The position numbers were made by a program, and so were the translations under genes. DNA of 64,000 bases from Elusimicrobiota bacterium (GTDB lineage: Bacteria > Elusimicrobiota > Elusimicrobia > UBA1565 > UBA9628), in NCBI GenBank assembly GCA_016182905.1, contig JACPFR010000010.1, positions 124,001 through 188,000 of the forward strand, written 5' to 3'. Shown here piece by piece: positions 33,139 to 42,766 of this stretch; within the stretch, counting starts at the first letter, position 1; each line of letters begins with the position of its first letter. The notes below the pieces were generated by a model. The model was given only the letters and a program-made list of their open reading frames with translations. It did not search any database and had not been told where the DNA came from.

Positions 33139-34937
33139 GCCGGAAGGTCGCCGCGTTCGGCGCCGCGTGCCTGGCGGGCCTCATCGCCTTGGGCTGGACC
33201 GTCGGCCTCGACGGCGGCGGCGCCGACCCCGAGCCTATCGACATGGTCGGCTACGAGCAGGCCGGCGAGGTCGTCCTCCATCGCGTCGCGGCGCGCGCGG
33301 ACATCGCCTCCTACCGCATGCCGCTGGCGACGATCCTCGCCGCCCGGATCCGCTACCATTCGGACCTCTCCGCGCCCGCCGTCCGGGCTCTCTACCAGTC
33401 CTTCGTCGTCCTCCTCCTCTTCGCCCTCGGCTGCCTGCTGCACCCGCTGGGGGGCTTGTTCTCGGGGGCGGCCGTCATCGCTCTGCTCGGGGGCGCCTTC
33501 AGCTTCTCTTTTTATCCGGAGTCCGGCTACACGCCGTTCGTGCTGCTGGCGGCCTGCGTTCTGGTCTGGAGGGCGCGGTCGCCCTCGCCGGGACGAAGCG
33601 CGGCGCTGGCGTTGGCCGTCGGGGCCGGCCTCCTTTACCGCTCGCCGCTCGTGCTCTTCCCGCCGCTTCTGGCCCTGTATGAATGGGGGGCCTATCACCG
33701 CTTCTCGCTGAAAGCGTACTGGAAGCACCTTCTGATCCTGTGCGCGGCGCCGTATCTCCTGCTGCTGCCCTGGATCGCCTTGAATTGGACGATCTACCGG
33801 AGCTTCGTCCCGTTCGAGCAGGGCGCGGCCAACGCGAACATCGTGACCGGTGCCCTCGGCCTGGTGCGGAGCATCGAGGGAGACCTCGGCACGCTCGTCG
33901 GACCCTCGGTCGACGTCGCGAGCACCGGCGACGTCCTGGGCTGGGCCGCGCGGGAGGTCCTGCGGCATCCTCTGCGCTACGCCCTGTCCATCGCCGAGCG
34001 GGCCGTTTACGCGCTCTCCCAGGACTGGGCCCTGGCGTTCCTCGCGGTCTGCGGCCTATGGGTCTTCCGCCGCCGGCGGGAGTTCCAGCAGCTCGGCCTG
34101 CTGGCGGGTTATTTCATCGCGATCCATTGCCTGATGTCGGTCGAGCAGAATTATTTCTGGCCGCTGTGGCCGCTGGCGGCGATCCTGGCCGCCTCGCTCA
34201 TCGGCGCGTCGCGCGGGACGGAGGAGGCGCCGAGCCCGGGCTCGCTCGACTATCGCTTCGCCGTCCTGGTCACTTTGGCCTCGCTCGGCGCCGTCCTCGC
34301 GGCCGGCGCGTACGTCGGCGCGGCGGCCGGGTCCTACGCCGCGGCGCTGCGGCGGGGACGGCCGCCGATCGGGGAGGACCTCGACCGCGCGCTCGCGCGG
34401 CACCCGAACGACGTCTGGCTGCTGCTCGAGCGGGGACGCGTCAGGCTTTCCCGGGGGGAGAGCGCCGGAGCCGTCGAGGACTTCGCGGCGGTCACGCGCC
34501 TGGAGCCGCGCGTCGCGAGCCATCGCCTGCCGGAGGCGCGCGCGCGCCTGGCGCTCGGCCAGCCGGCGCCGATCATCCGGTGGCGGGCGCCGCATGGCCC
34601 GACTCAGCGGGAGCAGATGCTTCGATATGACGCGAACATCCTCAAGGCTTGCGCGCACATCATGCTGGGCCGGACGAAGACGGCCGAAGGCCTGCTGAAG
34701 GAGGCCCTCGAGGCCTATATGGACCGCAACGTCCTCGTGCGCGGACAGCTGGGCGACGTCGAGCGCGGCGTGCTCGCCAAGCTGCGGACCTCCGACACGG
34801 GCTTCGTCAAGCGCTGCCTCGAGCTGCAGGGCGCGCGCCCCCCGGCCGAGCGGCGGGCGCTGCTCGGAGCGCTCGCCAAGCTGCTCCCGGGCTCGGACGA
34901 GGTTCGTCGCGCGCTAGCGGCAATGCCGGGCACTTAA
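33135..34937 (+). CDS. GT-C-like polytopic membrane protein with C-terminal TPR (paralog of 49913-52030)
   Basis: 600 residues. About ten hydrophobic helices occupy 1-410, including YRSPLVLFPPLLALYEW and LLLPWIALNW, which are repeated almost identically in the paralog at 49913. The C-terminal 190 residues are soluble TPR-like helices. The architecture resembles lipid-linked-sugar glycosyltransferases of the PMT/ArnT type (GT39/GT83), where catalytic acidic residues lie in the first extracytoplasmic loop (here VGYEQAGEVVLHR). ATG 33135 overlaps the AsnB-like stop. It is the last gene of a coupled eight-gene operon; the palindrome at 34958-35035 follows. Confidence 0.7.
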   Translation: MSRKVAAFGAACLAGLIALGWTVGLDGGGADPEPIDMVGYEQAGEVVLHRVAARADIASYRMPLATILAARIRYHSDLSAPAVRALYQSFVVLLLFALGCLLHPLGGLFSGAAVIALLGGAFSFSFYPESGYTPFVLLAACVLVWRARSPSPGRSAALALAVGAGLLYRSPLVLFPPLLALYEWGAYHRFSLKAYWKHLLILCAAPYLLLLPWIALNWTIYRSFVPFEQGAANANIVTGALGLVRSIEGDLGTLVGPSVDVASTGDVLGWAAREVLRHPLRYALSIAERAVYALSQDWALAFLAVCGLWVFRRRREFQQLGLLAGYFIAIHCLMSVEQNYFWPLWPLAAILAASLIGASRGTEEAPSPGSLDYRFAVLVTLASLGAVLAAGAYVGAAAGSYAAALRRGRPPIGEDLDRALARHPNDVWLLLERGRVRLSRGESAGAVEDFAAVTRLEPRVASHRLPEARARLALGQPAPIIRWRAPHGPTQREQMLRYDANILKACAHIMLGRTKTAEGLLKEALEAYMDRNVLVRGQLGDVERGVLAKLRTSDTGFVKRCLELQGARPPAERRALLGALAKLLPGSDEVRRALAAMPGT

Positions 34938-34957
34938 GCCGTCATCATCAAAAAAAT

Positions 34958-35035
34958 GAACCACTAAGGCACGAAGACACCAAGAAAGAAAGGGTAAAAG
35001 ACCGTTTTCTTCGTGTCTTGGTGTCTTTGTGGTTG
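34958..35035. repeat. Solo palindromic element related to the GxxExxY-flanking inverted repeats
   Basis: Two imperfect inverted arms of about 30 bases (34958-34990 and 35006-35035) surround a 15-base loop. Each arm is built from AACCACxAAGxCACxAAG-type units that also flank the GxxExxY gene at 49359-49808. The element is AT-richer than everything around it and sits between two convergent genes, where it could also act as a bidirectional terminator. It looks like a non-autonomous or deleted derivative of the 49 kb element. Confidence 0.75.
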
Positions 35036-35076
35036 AATATTTTCCAGGAAAATCTCTTAAATGACCGGCATTGGCG

Positions 35077-36720
35077 CTAGCGGAGCGCCGTTAGCCCCGC
35101 GCGCGTGGAGCGGATCGACTCCCTAAGCCCGCGCGGATAGCGGGCGGAGGCGGCGAGCTTTTCGGCCGTCCCGCACTCCCGCAGCGCGCGCGCCTTCCGC
35201 CCCGCGGCGCCGAGCGCCACGGCGAGGCTGACGCGGATCTCGGGGTCGCGCGGCGCCAGCGCGGCGGCGGCGTCGAAGAGCCGGACGGCCTCGGGCGCGT
35301 CTACCGCCGCGAACGCGGCCATCGCGGCGCAGACGCCGGGGCGGGCTCGAAGGGCCTGCGCCCAGGGGGCGAGATACCAGTCTTCGCCCGCGAGGCGGAC
35401 CCCGTCGTCCAGAAACGCGGCGAGCGCCGGGCCGGGCGGGCGGCAGTCGGCCTTTCCCGCCCGCGCCGCCGCGAGGGCGTCGAACGGGGTCAGGAGCAGG
35501 CAGGCGGCGAGCGTCGCGGCGACGCTCCCCGCGAGGGGAAGCGCCGCCAGGAAGGCGGACGGCTCGGGCGCGGCCTCCTTCCGGAAGAATCCGGCCGCGC
35601 CGATCCCGGCAAGGGCGGCGAGCAGCGGCTCGACGCCGAGGCGGTAGCCGTGGCCGAGCCCGATCGCCGCGTAGGCGGAGAATGACGCCGCGATCAGCGC
35701 GGCCGCCTGCGCGCCTCGCGAGGCGCCCGGCCGCAGGGCGGCGAAAAGCGCGGGCAAAAGCAGCGCCGAGAGAGGCAGCCAGAACGCGGCGAGCCGCCGC
35801 GCGCTGCCGCGGGCGTAGTCCAGGGGGGAGTCGAGGATGAGCCGCAGGGCCAGGCCGGCGAAGGCGGCATCGCGGCGCTCGATCGTCTCGTCGAGATGCG
35901 CCGCGGCGAAGCCGGGCGCGCGCCGCTCCGCGATGGCGAACGCCTCGCCGAACATGACGGCCCGGTCGCCCCCGTCCGCCGCGGCGAGCAGGTTGTAGGC
36001 GCCGGTCCCCGCGTCGAGGGGCACGAGGCGGCCCGTGTGGGCGTAGTTCCGAAGGGTCCACGGGAGCAGGACCGCGCCGGCGACGAGCAGGACCCGCGCC
36101 GCGCGCCGCGCGCCGGCGCGCCCCCACCAGACGTGGGCCGCCGCCGCGAGCAGCGGAACGGCGAGCAGATGCGCGCTGCGGCACAGCAGGCTCGCTCCGA
36201 GCGCCAAGCCGAGGAGATTCCCCGCGGCGCGGTCGCCGTCGCGCTCGGCCCACCGCGCCGCCGCGCAGGCGAGCAGCAGGATGACGAGGCCGTAGAAGCC
36301 GTGCACGTCCAGGTCTCGCGCCGAGGCGGCCAGGGACGGGTCGAGCGAGACGAAAGCCGCCGCGAGCGCGCCCGCGGCGGGGGAGAACAGACGGGAGGCG
36401 AGCCCCCAGGCGCACATCGCCGCGAGGGCTCCGAGCACGGCCTGAGAGACGCGGGCGCGCCGGGGGGACGGGCGCTCGCCGCCGTGCTGGGCCGCCGCGA
36501 GGAAGGTCGTGTACAGCGGGCCGCGGCCCGTGAGCGGGCCGCCGCCCGGGTCCGACGAGTAAAGCCCCTCGGAGAGCAGCATCACGGAGGAGAGGAAGTA
36601 CTCCTCCTGCGGCACGACGTAGGGGCGCGCGGCGTCTCCGGCGGGCCAGGCGAGCGCGAGGCGCCAGCACAGCCCGGCGGCGATCGCGGCGGCGGCCAGG
36701 CGTCCGCTTACGCCATCCAT
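35077..36720 (-). CDS. GT-C-like polytopic membrane protein
   Basis: 547 residues. About ten hydrophobic helices run through residues 8-470, with LLCRSAHLLAVPLLAAAAH and VLLPWTLRNYAHTGR at the position of the RSPL...PPLL and LPWxAxNW segments of the other two GT-C proteins in the window. QEEYFLSSVMLLSEGLYSS in the first loop supplies acidic residues as in lipid-linked-sugar transferases. The C-terminal 90 residues are a short TPR-like domain. ATG 36720 overlaps the upstream TPR gene by 13 bases. It is last in a long minus-strand series. Confidence 0.65.
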   Translation of the reverse strand: MDGVSGRLAAAAIAAGLCWRLALAWPAGDAARPYVVPQEEYFLSSVMLLSEGLYSSDPGGGPLTGRGPLYTTFLAAAQHGGERPSPRRARVSQAVLGALAAMCAWGLASRLFSPAAGALAAAFVSLDPSLAASARDLDVHGFYGLVILLLACAAARWAERDGDRAAGNLLGLALGASLLCRSAHLLAVPLLAAAAHVWWGRAGARRAARVLLVAGAVLLPWTLRNYAHTGRLVPLDAGTGAYNLLAAADGGDRAVMFGEAFAIAERRAPGFAAAHLDETIERRDAAFAGLALRLILDSPLDYARGSARRLAAFWLPLSALLLPALFAALRPGASRGAQAAALIAASFSAYAAIGLGHGYRLGVEPLLAALAGIGAAGFFRKEAAPEPSAFLAALPLAGSVAATLAACLLLTPFDALAAARAGKADCRPPGPALAAFLDDGVRLAGEDWYLAPWAQALRARPGVCAAMAAFAAVDAPEAVRLFDAAAALAPRDPEIRVSLAVALGAAGRKARALRECGTAEKLAASARYPRGLRESIRSTRAGLTALR

Positions 36721-38792
36721 ATCGCCTGACGGTATTCCTCGCGGCGGAAGCCGCGGCTGAGCTCGAGGCCGGCCTCGAGCAAGCCCACCATGTCCTCGCG
36801 GCCGGACTTTCCCCGGATGTGATCCCTGATGCGGACCGGGATCGCGTCGAAATCCGCCTTGAGCCCCGCGCTGTCGCCGAGCGCGGCCTTGGCCAGGGCG
36901 CGGTTGAACAGGGCCCACAGCCAGATCGGCGTCGCGCGGTCGGGGTCGGAGAGGGTCGGCTCGTTGAGATCCTTAAGCGCCTCCCGGTGGCGGCCGAGCG
37001 CGCGCTTGGCCTCGCCGCGCCAGACGTAGGCCTCGAGATCCCGGGGGTAAAGCGTCAGAGCCTCGTCGAGCTGCCGCAGCGCCTCCTCGGCCCGGCCGAG
37101 CTTGAGCAGGGCCCCGGCCCTCCAGCTCAGCGCGTACGGCGCGCCCAGGCGCAGGGCCTCGTCGAAGCGGCCCACCGCGGACTCGTAGCGTCCCAGCCAC
37201 AGGTCGAAGGCGCCGCGCCAGGCCAGGACCTGCCCGGCCTCGTCGGGCGGGGCCTCGGGCAGGGCGCGGTCGAGCTCGGCGAAGGCCTCCCCGGTCCGGC
37301 CCCGGCACAGCATCCAGCCGTAGCGGCGCCCGGGCAAGGCGGCCAGCCGCGAAAACTGACGCAGCTCCTCGGGCCCGCGCAGGTCGGCCCGATAATAAGG
37401 AACCCACGAGCGGCGAGCGGCCGGGCCGGCGGCGCGCTCGAGCCGGAGGACCTCGCGCCGGCGCTCGGCGAGGGGGCGATCGTCCCATTCCCACGGGTCG
37501 CGCAGAGCGCGGATGTCCGCGAGCCCCGGACGGCCGTCGAGCAGACGCTCACCCGCGGCGAGCGCTTCTTTATAGCGGCCGAGCTTCATGAGCGCGGCGA
37601 AGACCTCGCCGGGAAGCAGCACGCCGCGGTTCAGGCGCAGGCCCTCGGCGAGCAGCGCTCGGCCGCGCGCGACGGCGCCCGAGGAGAATAGGATGCCTCC
37701 CGCGATCAGGCGCGCGCGCGCGTCTCCCGGCTCGAGCCTGAGTATCTTGGCCAGGATCTTTGCCGCCGTCTTCGTTCGCGAGGAGGAGCGGTAGGCCTGC
37801 GAGGCCGCCTTGAGAGCCTCGAGTAAGGCGCGCAGCTTCTCTCCCTTGGCCGCGCGCGCCGCCTGCCGGCGGGCTTCCTCGGCCTGCTCGCGCATGCGCA
37901 GGACCTCGGCGAGCTGGCGGCCGGCCCCGGCGTCGCCCGGGCCGACGAGCAGGGCCCGGCGCAGCGCCTTTTCCGCGAGGACGAGGCGGCCCGCGGCGAC
38001 GAGCGCTCCGCCGCGTCCGCGCAGGACCCGGACCTTGTCGGCCTTCCTGCGGCGCGCCGCCGACCGGCGCGCCCGCTTGGATTTCTCCCGCATCCGCGCG
38101 ACCTCGGCGCGGCGGCGCCGGGACAACGGATCGGCCGGCGCCAGCGACACCGCCCGGCGCAGGATCCGTTCCGCGTTGTCGAGGCGGCCCGCCTGGACGT
38201 ACTCCAGCCCGCGGCGCCGCAGGAGCCGGACGAGGGCGCGGCGCGCGCGCTCGTCTTCGGGGGCGAGCGCGAGGAGCTTGCGCAGCTCGCCCTCCGCCTT
38301 CTTGAGGGCGCCGGCGGCGAGGAAGGACTCGGCGCGCGCGCGCAGGACGTCGCGCAGGCGCCGCCGCGCGGCGCCCCCGCCGAGGACGAGGGCCTTCGTC
38401 AGGGCCTTCTCCGCCGCGGCCAGCTCGCCGACGGCCCCCAGCGCCTGCCCGCAAGCGCGCAGGGTTTCCGCGAGCGCCGTTCCGCCGGTCTTGAGCGACA
38501 GGACCTTGAGCAGGGCCTTTTCCGCCGCGGGGTCCCGGGCCGGGGCTCGGCGGAGGACGACGTTGGCCAGGCCGGCATAGGCCGGCAGGTGGCGGGGGAA
38601 ATCCCGGATCACGGAGACGAACTCCGCGGCGGCTTCGTCGGGGCGGCCCAGGGAGCCCGCGACATGGCCGATGAAGACGCGCGCCTGCGCGACGCTCTCG
38701 CCCGCGGCGACGGCGGCGCGGAAGCAACTGAGCGCCTCCTCGAAGCGCCCGGCGTTGAAGTGCTCCACGCCGCGGGCGTTCAGGTCATCCAT
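36708..38792 (-). CDS. TPR protein, RYxWM / RGxRR...WM family (copy 1)
   Basis: 694 residues. The first 400 are Arg/Ala-rich TPR-like helices with a strongly basic stretch (KSKRARRSAARRRK near residue 225) that could bind nucleic acid or form a coiled coil. The last 300 are homologous to three other genes at 38780, 42750 and 44255: DPWEWDDR, RRYGWM, GQVLAWRGAFDLWLGRYE, and the C-terminal RGFRREEYRQAIWMA. The protein ends exactly after this motif. ATG 38792 overlaps the upstream copy by 13 bases. Confidence 0.8.
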   Translation of the reverse strand: MDDLNARGVEHFNAGRFEEALSCFRAAVAAGESVAQARVFIGHVAGSLGRPDEAAAEFVSVIRDFPRHLPAYAGLANVVLRRAPARDPAAEKALLKVLSLKTGGTALAETLRACGQALGAVGELAAAEKALTKALVLGGGAARRRLRDVLRARAESFLAAGALKKAEGELRKLLALAPEDERARRALVRLLRRRGLEYVQAGRLDNAERILRRAVSLAPADPLSRRRRAEVARMREKSKRARRSAARRRKADKVRVLRGRGGALVAAGRLVLAEKALRRALLVGPGDAGAGRQLAEVLRMREQAEEARRQAARAAKGEKLRALLEALKAASQAYRSSSRTKTAAKILAKILRLEPGDARARLIAGGILFSSGAVARGRALLAEGLRLNRGVLLPGEVFAALMKLGRYKEALAAGERLLDGRPGLADIRALRDPWEWDDRPLAERRREVLRLERAAGPAARRSWVPYYRADLRGPEELRQFSRLAALPGRRYGWMLCRGRTGEAFAELDRALPEAPPDEAGQVLAWRGAFDLWLGRYESAVGRFDEALRLGAPYALSWRAGALLKLGRAEEALRQLDEALTLYPRDLEAYVWRGEAKRALGRHREALKDLNEPTLSDPDRATPIWLWALFNRALAKAALGDSAGLKADFDAIPVRIRDHIRGKSGREDMVGLLEAGLELSRGFRREEYRQAIWMA

Positions 38793-40501
38793 ATCGCCTG
38801 CCGGTACTCCTCGCGCCGGAAGCCCCGGCTCAGCTCGAGGCTCGCCTTGAGGAGCGCTTCGGGGTCCGCAAGCCCGGTTTTCGCGCGAAGGTAGTCGGTG
38901 AAGTAAGCGGGCAGCGCGTCGAAATCCGCCTTGAGGCCCGCCGCGTCGCCGAGCGCCGCCTTGACCAAAGCGCGGTTGACCAGGGCCCACAGCCAGATCG
39001 GCGGCTCGCGCGTCGGGTCGACGAGGGACTCCTCGTTGAGGTCCTTGAGGGCTTCCTCGTGCAGGCCGAGCTCGCGCTTGGCCTCGCCGCGCCAGACGTA
39101 GGCCTCGAAGTCGCGCGGGAAGCGGGCCAAGGTCTCGTCGAGGGCCGCGAGGGCCTCGGCCGGGCGGCCCAGCTTGAGCAAAGCGCCCGCGCGCCAGCAA
39201 TACGCGCACTGCGCGTCGAGGCGGCGGGCTTCCTCGAGCCGGGCGAGCGCCTCCTCATAGCGGCCCAGCCACAGATCGAGGGCGCCGCGCCAGGCGAGGA
39301 CCTGCCCGGCGTCCTCGGGCGGGGCGCCGCTCAGCGCGTTCTCCATCTCGGCCAGCGCCTCGTCGGGGCGGCCCAGGCACAGGAGGGCCTCGGCGAGAAA
39401 GCCGTTCGTGCGCCAGTCGGCGGGCTTGCAGCGAAGGGCGATCTTGAACCAGCGCGCCGCGACGTCGAAGCGCGCCCCGCAATGGGCCGCGAGCCCGGCC
39501 TTGGAGAACATCCAGCCGTAGCGCTTGCGCGGGTAGGCGGCGATCGCCTCGAAATGCGCCATGCCCTTCTCCGGGCCGAGCAGCTCCGCGCGGTAGTAGT
39601 GCAGCCAGGGCGTGCGCGGCCGGGGGCCGAGGGCGAGCTCGAGGCGCTTGAGCGCCTTGAGGCGGTCCGACCTCGGACGGCGGTCGGCCCACTCCCACGG
39701 GTCCCAGAAGGTCCGGATGTCGTCGAGCGTCGCGCCTTCGTCGAGGATGCGCTCCGCCTCCGCGATCGCCCGCTTGTAGCGCCCGAGCTTCATCAGGCCG
39801 CGGAAGCGGTCCCGGGGGAGGACCGGCGCGGAGGCGAGGTCCGCCCGGGAGAGGATCGCCCGCTCCTTCTCGTGCTCGGCGCGGGCGCGCATGACGGCGG
39901 CCAGGCCGAGGCGGGCGCGCGCGTCCTTGGGCGCGGAGCGCAGGATCCCGCGAAAAACCCTCGCGGCGTCCTCGAGGCGCCCGGCGAAGAGGTAGGCCGA
40001 GCCGCACGAGCGCAGGACGTCGACGACCTTGCGCCGCGCCGCCTCGCCGCGGGGCCGGCGCGCGAGCGCCTCGCGGAGCAGAGCCTCCGCCGTCCACGGC
40101 TCGCCCGAGGAGAGCGCCCCCTGCCCCCGCATGCGCAGGACCTCGACGAGGCCGACCCGCGCCCCGGCGTCGCGCGGATCGGCGGCCAGCGCCGTGCGCA
40201 GCGCCTTTTCCGCCTCGGGCAGGCGCGCGGGGTGGAGCATGATCGACGCCAGGCCCGTCTTCAGGGCCGGATGGCGGGGATGGTCCTTGAGCAGGGACGC
40301 GAACTCCGCTACGGCCTCCTCCGCCCGCCCGGCCGCGTTCAGCGCGTGGGCGACGAAGACCCCCAGCTCCGGGCTGCGGTCGCCGAGCTCCCGCGCGCGG
40401 CGGAAGCACTCCAGCGCCGCCTCATGGCGGCCGGCGTTGAAATGAGCCGCGCCGGCCCGGCGGAGCGCGCCGGCGCTACTTCGCTTTTTTCCTCGAGGCA
40501 T
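38780..40501 (-). CDS. TPR protein, RYxWM / RGxRR...WM family (copy 2)
   Basis: 573 residues of TPR-like hairpins. It shares with copy 1 DPWEWADR, KRYGWM, GQVLAWRGALDLWLGRYE, and the C-terminus RGFRREEYRQAIWMT, which is the extreme end of the protein. It is immediately downstream of, and overlaps by 26 bases, the first PhyH dioxygenase gene. The pairing of this TPR family with PhyH genes recurs at 41981/42750. The conserved tail may be a recognition or modification site for the dioxygenases (inference). Confidence 0.8.
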   Translation of the reverse strand: MPRGKKRSSAGALRRAGAAHFNAGRHEAALECFRRARELGDRSPELGVFVAHALNAAGRAEEAVAEFASLLKDHPRHPALKTGLASIMLHPARLPEAEKALRTALAADPRDAGARVGLVEVLRMRGQGALSSGEPWTAEALLREALARRPRGEAARRKVVDVLRSCGSAYLFAGRLEDAARVFRGILRSAPKDARARLGLAAVMRARAEHEKERAILSRADLASAPVLPRDRFRGLMKLGRYKRAIAEAERILDEGATLDDIRTFWDPWEWADRRPRSDRLKALKRLELALGPRPRTPWLHYYRAELLGPEKGMAHFEAIAAYPRKRYGWMFSKAGLAAHCGARFDVAARWFKIALRCKPADWRTNGFLAEALLCLGRPDEALAEMENALSGAPPEDAGQVLAWRGALDLWLGRYEEALARLEEARRLDAQCAYCWRAGALLKLGRPAEALAALDETLARFPRDFEAYVWRGEAKRELGLHEEALKDLNEESLVDPTREPPIWLWALVNRALVKAALGDAAGLKADFDALPAYFTDYLRAKTGLADPEALLKASLELSRGFRREEYRQAIWMT

Positions 40502-41246
40502 TCTTCACCAGCGCGGCGATGGCGGGCCATTCCCGCCAGATGTCGGTCAGGCCCTCGGTCTGGCAGCTTTCGGCGTCGACGTGCCAGACGCGCCAATAGG
40601 CCGCGTAGCGGATCAGAGGGGAGAGGTTCTGCTCCTTGTCGTGCGCGAGCTGGTAATGGCAGATGATCGCGTCGCCGGCCTTGCCGGTGATCTGCGCGGC
40701 GTCGGGAAGGTCGATCTTGCCCGCGAGGCCGGCGCGCAGGGGCGCGGTCCCGTGGGCCTTGATGAACTCCGCGACCCGGCGGTGGGTTCCGGGGTAGGCG
40801 GTGAAGTTGCCCATGTACTTCTCGGGCAGGTCGCTGAGCAGGACGCCGACGAGCATGGTGAAGCGGCTGATCGACTTCGCGGCGTTGGGGGAATAGAAGC
40901 CGTCGATATGCGAGGCGGGCCCGCCGTGCGAATTGTTCACCGACGGGAAGCGCAGCGCGATCTGGCCGGTCGGGGGGCGCAGGAGCTTCCCGGTCCCGAC
41001 GGGCGACTCGGCGAGCTCCCACAGGCCGCTCTTGAAGAGCAGGTCCATGATCGCGGGGGAGTCGGTGTCGTCGGACCAGTAGTCGCGCGAGTCGGCGTAG
41101 GCGTCCATCGTCCGGGTGCGGCCGAGGCCGAGCCGGTGATTGATCTCGCGCAGGGCCTCGTCGACCAGCGCCCGGGGCACGACGCCGGGCAAAGTCACGT
41201 AGCCGTCCTCCAGAAGGCGGCGCTTCTGCTCGAGGTCAAGCTCCAT
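40476..41246 (-). CDS. PhyH-family Fe(II)/2-oxoglutarate dioxygenase (copy 1)
   Basis: 256 residues, typical for the phytanoyl-CoA dioxygenase superfamily. N-terminus RRLLEDGYVTLPGVVP. Metal ligands are the HxD of SHIDGFYSP and the distal His of QLAHDKEQNLSPLIRYAAYWR, whose Arg would bind 2-oxoglutarate. MGNFTAYPGTHR is the usual strand between them. The C-terminus is basic (ASRKKAK). Three paralogs are arranged tandemly (40476, 41236, 41981), each overlapping the next by about 11 bases. The substrate could be a small molecule or a protein side chain; neighbouring TPR proteins are candidates. Confidence 0.85.
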   Translation of the reverse strand: MELDLEQKRRLLEDGYVTLPGVVPRALVDEALREINHRLGLGRTRTMDAYADSRDYWSDDTDSPAIMDLLFKSGLWELAESPVGTGKLLRPPTGQIALRFPSVNNSHGGPASHIDGFYSPNAAKSISRFTMLVGVLLSDLPEKYMGNFTAYPGTHRRVAEFIKAHGTAPLRAGLAGKIDLPDAAQITGKAGDAIICHYQLAHDKEQNLSPLIRYAAYWRVWHVDAESCQTEGLTDIWREWPAIAALVKNASRKKAK

Positions 41247-41991
41247 GAACGCCTCTCATCGAGGGCCACTCGAGCCAGACGTCGGTCAGGGCCCGCTCGA
41301 GATATTCCCTCGATCGGTCGCGCCAGGCGGCGGCGTGGTAGATGCGGTAGTAGGCCATATAGCGGATGTGGGGGGAGAGGTTCTTCCCTTTGGCGTGGAC
41401 GAGCTGATGGTGGCACAAGACGACGTCTCCCGCCTTGCCGGTGACCGGCACCGCTTCCGGCAGGTCGAGCCTGCCCTCGGGACCCGGCCGCAGGGCGTCG
41501 ATCCCGTGCTCCTTCAGGTAGCGCGCGCTGCGCAGATGCGTGCCCGGATAGACCGCGAAATTGCCCATGTCGGGCCGGGGGCAGTCGCTCAGCAGCACCC
41601 CGACCAGCAAGGTGAACCGGTGCAGCTCCTCGTTCGGGGAGAACCCGTCGATGTGCGGATCGTAGTCGCACAGGGAGCCCTCGACGGACGGGAAGCGCAG
41701 GGCGACCTGGGCCTGGAAGCAGGGCTCGACGTTCCCGGCGCCGAGCAAGGACTCGAGGAGCGCGGGGATCGGTGTGCGGTGCAGGAGGTCCATGACGGAC
41801 GCCGAGGCCGCGTGCTCCGAGCGCCAGTCCGGCTCGACGGCGTAGGCTCCGCCGTCCGGGGGCGCGCCCGCGCCCAGGCGGTGATTGATCTCCCTCACGG
41901 CGGCGTCGGTGAGCGCGGCGGGGACGACCCGGGGCAGCACGACGTAGCCGTCGCGCGCGAGGCGCCGCTTCCGGGCGAGGCTAAGCTTCAC
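41236..41991 (-). CDS. PhyH-family Fe(II)/2-oxoglutarate dioxygenase (copy 2)
   Basis: 251 residues. KRRLARDGYVVLPRVVPAAL opens the protein. HIDGFSPNEELHRF carries the HxD, and QLVHAKGKNLSPHIRYMAYYR the distal His and 2OG-binding Arg. MGNFAVYPGTHLR matches copy 1. All ligands are intact, so all three copies should be active. It overlaps both neighbours by 11 bases. Divergence is concentrated around residues 45-85 and the C-terminus, which suggests different substrates. Confidence 0.85.
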   Translation of the reverse strand: MKLSLARKRRLARDGYVVLPRVVPAALTDAAVREINHRLGAGAPPDGGAYAVEPDWRSEHAASASVMDLLHRTPIPALLESLLGAGNVEPCFQAQVALRFPSVEGSLCDYDPHIDGFSPNEELHRFTLLVGVLLSDCPRPDMGNFAVYPGTHLRSARYLKEHGIDALRPGPEGRLDLPEAVPVTGKAGDVVLCHHQLVHAKGKNLSPHIRYMAYYRIYHAAAWRDRSREYLERALTDVWLEWPSMRGVHGA

Positions 41992-42766
41992 CGATGCCTC
42001 GCATGCCGGGCCACTCGAGCCACGGATCGATCATCGCCCGCTTCAGGTACTCGAGGGAGCCGTCGTGCCACGCGTCGATGTGCCAGAAGCGGAAATACGC
42101 GGCGCGCCGGATGTGGGGGGAGAGGTTGCGCGCCTTGTCGTGCGCGAGCTGGAAGTGGAACAGCACCACGTCGCCGGCGCGGCCGGTCACCTGCACGGGC
42201 GCGGGCAGGGGGATCTTCTCTTCGAGGGCGCCCTTCAGCGCGTCGAGGCCGCGGGTCTCGACGGCGCGGGCGATCTGGCGGTGCGTGCCCGGAAACACGG
42301 TGAGGTTCCCCATGTCGGGCGCGGGCGTGTCGCTGAGGAGGACGCCGGCGCACAGCGAGTAGCGCAGCGGCTTGCCGGCCCCGGTGCCGAGGCCGTCCTT
42401 GGAGGAATACAGCCCGTCGATGTGGATCAGCCTCTCGTACTCGACGGCGTCGTGCTCGGCCGGGAACCGGAGGACGACCTGCCCCTGCGTCAAGGGCTCG
42501 ACCTTGCCGGCGCCGAGCAGGGACTCGGCGATCTGCCGGACCGGGCCGCGAGCGAGATCCATGACGGCGCGCGAGCTCGCGTATTCCGACAGGTAGTCCT
42601 TCGGATCGGCGGCGTAGTCCTTGCCGGGGTGCGCTCCGGTCCCGAGGCGGTTGTTGATCTCCCGCACGGCCGCGCCGGTGAGCGCGGCGGGGACGACCCG
42701 GGGCAGCATGACGTAGCCGTCGCGCGCGAAGCGCCGCTTCTGGGCGAGGCTAAGCTTGGCGGCCAT
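41981..42766 (-). CDS. PhyH-family Fe(II)/2-oxoglutarate dioxygenase (copy 3)
   Basis: 261 residues. KRRFARDGYVMLPRVVPAAL is almost the same as copy 2, indicating recent duplication. Ligands: IHIDGLYSSKDG (HxD) and QLAHDKARNLSPHIRRAAYFR (distal His, Arg). MGNLTVFPGTHR lies between them. The first ATG after the TPR stop is 42766, overlapping that gene by 17 bases. Gene order is TPR (42750), then three PhyH, then two TPR genes of the same family. Confidence 0.85.
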   Translation of the reverse strand: MAAKLSLAQKRRFARDGYVMLPRVVPAALTGAAVREINNRLGTGAHPGKDYAADPKDYLSEYASSRAVMDLARGPVRQIAESLLGAGKVEPLTQGQVVLRFPAEHDAVEYERLIHIDGLYSSKDGLGTGAGKPLRYSLCAGVLLSDTPAPDMGNLTVFPGTHRQIARAVETRGLDALKGALEEKIPLPAPVQVTGRAGDVVLFHFQLAHDKARNLSPHIRRAAYFRFWHIDAWHDGSLEYLKRAMIDPWLEWPGMRGIGEA

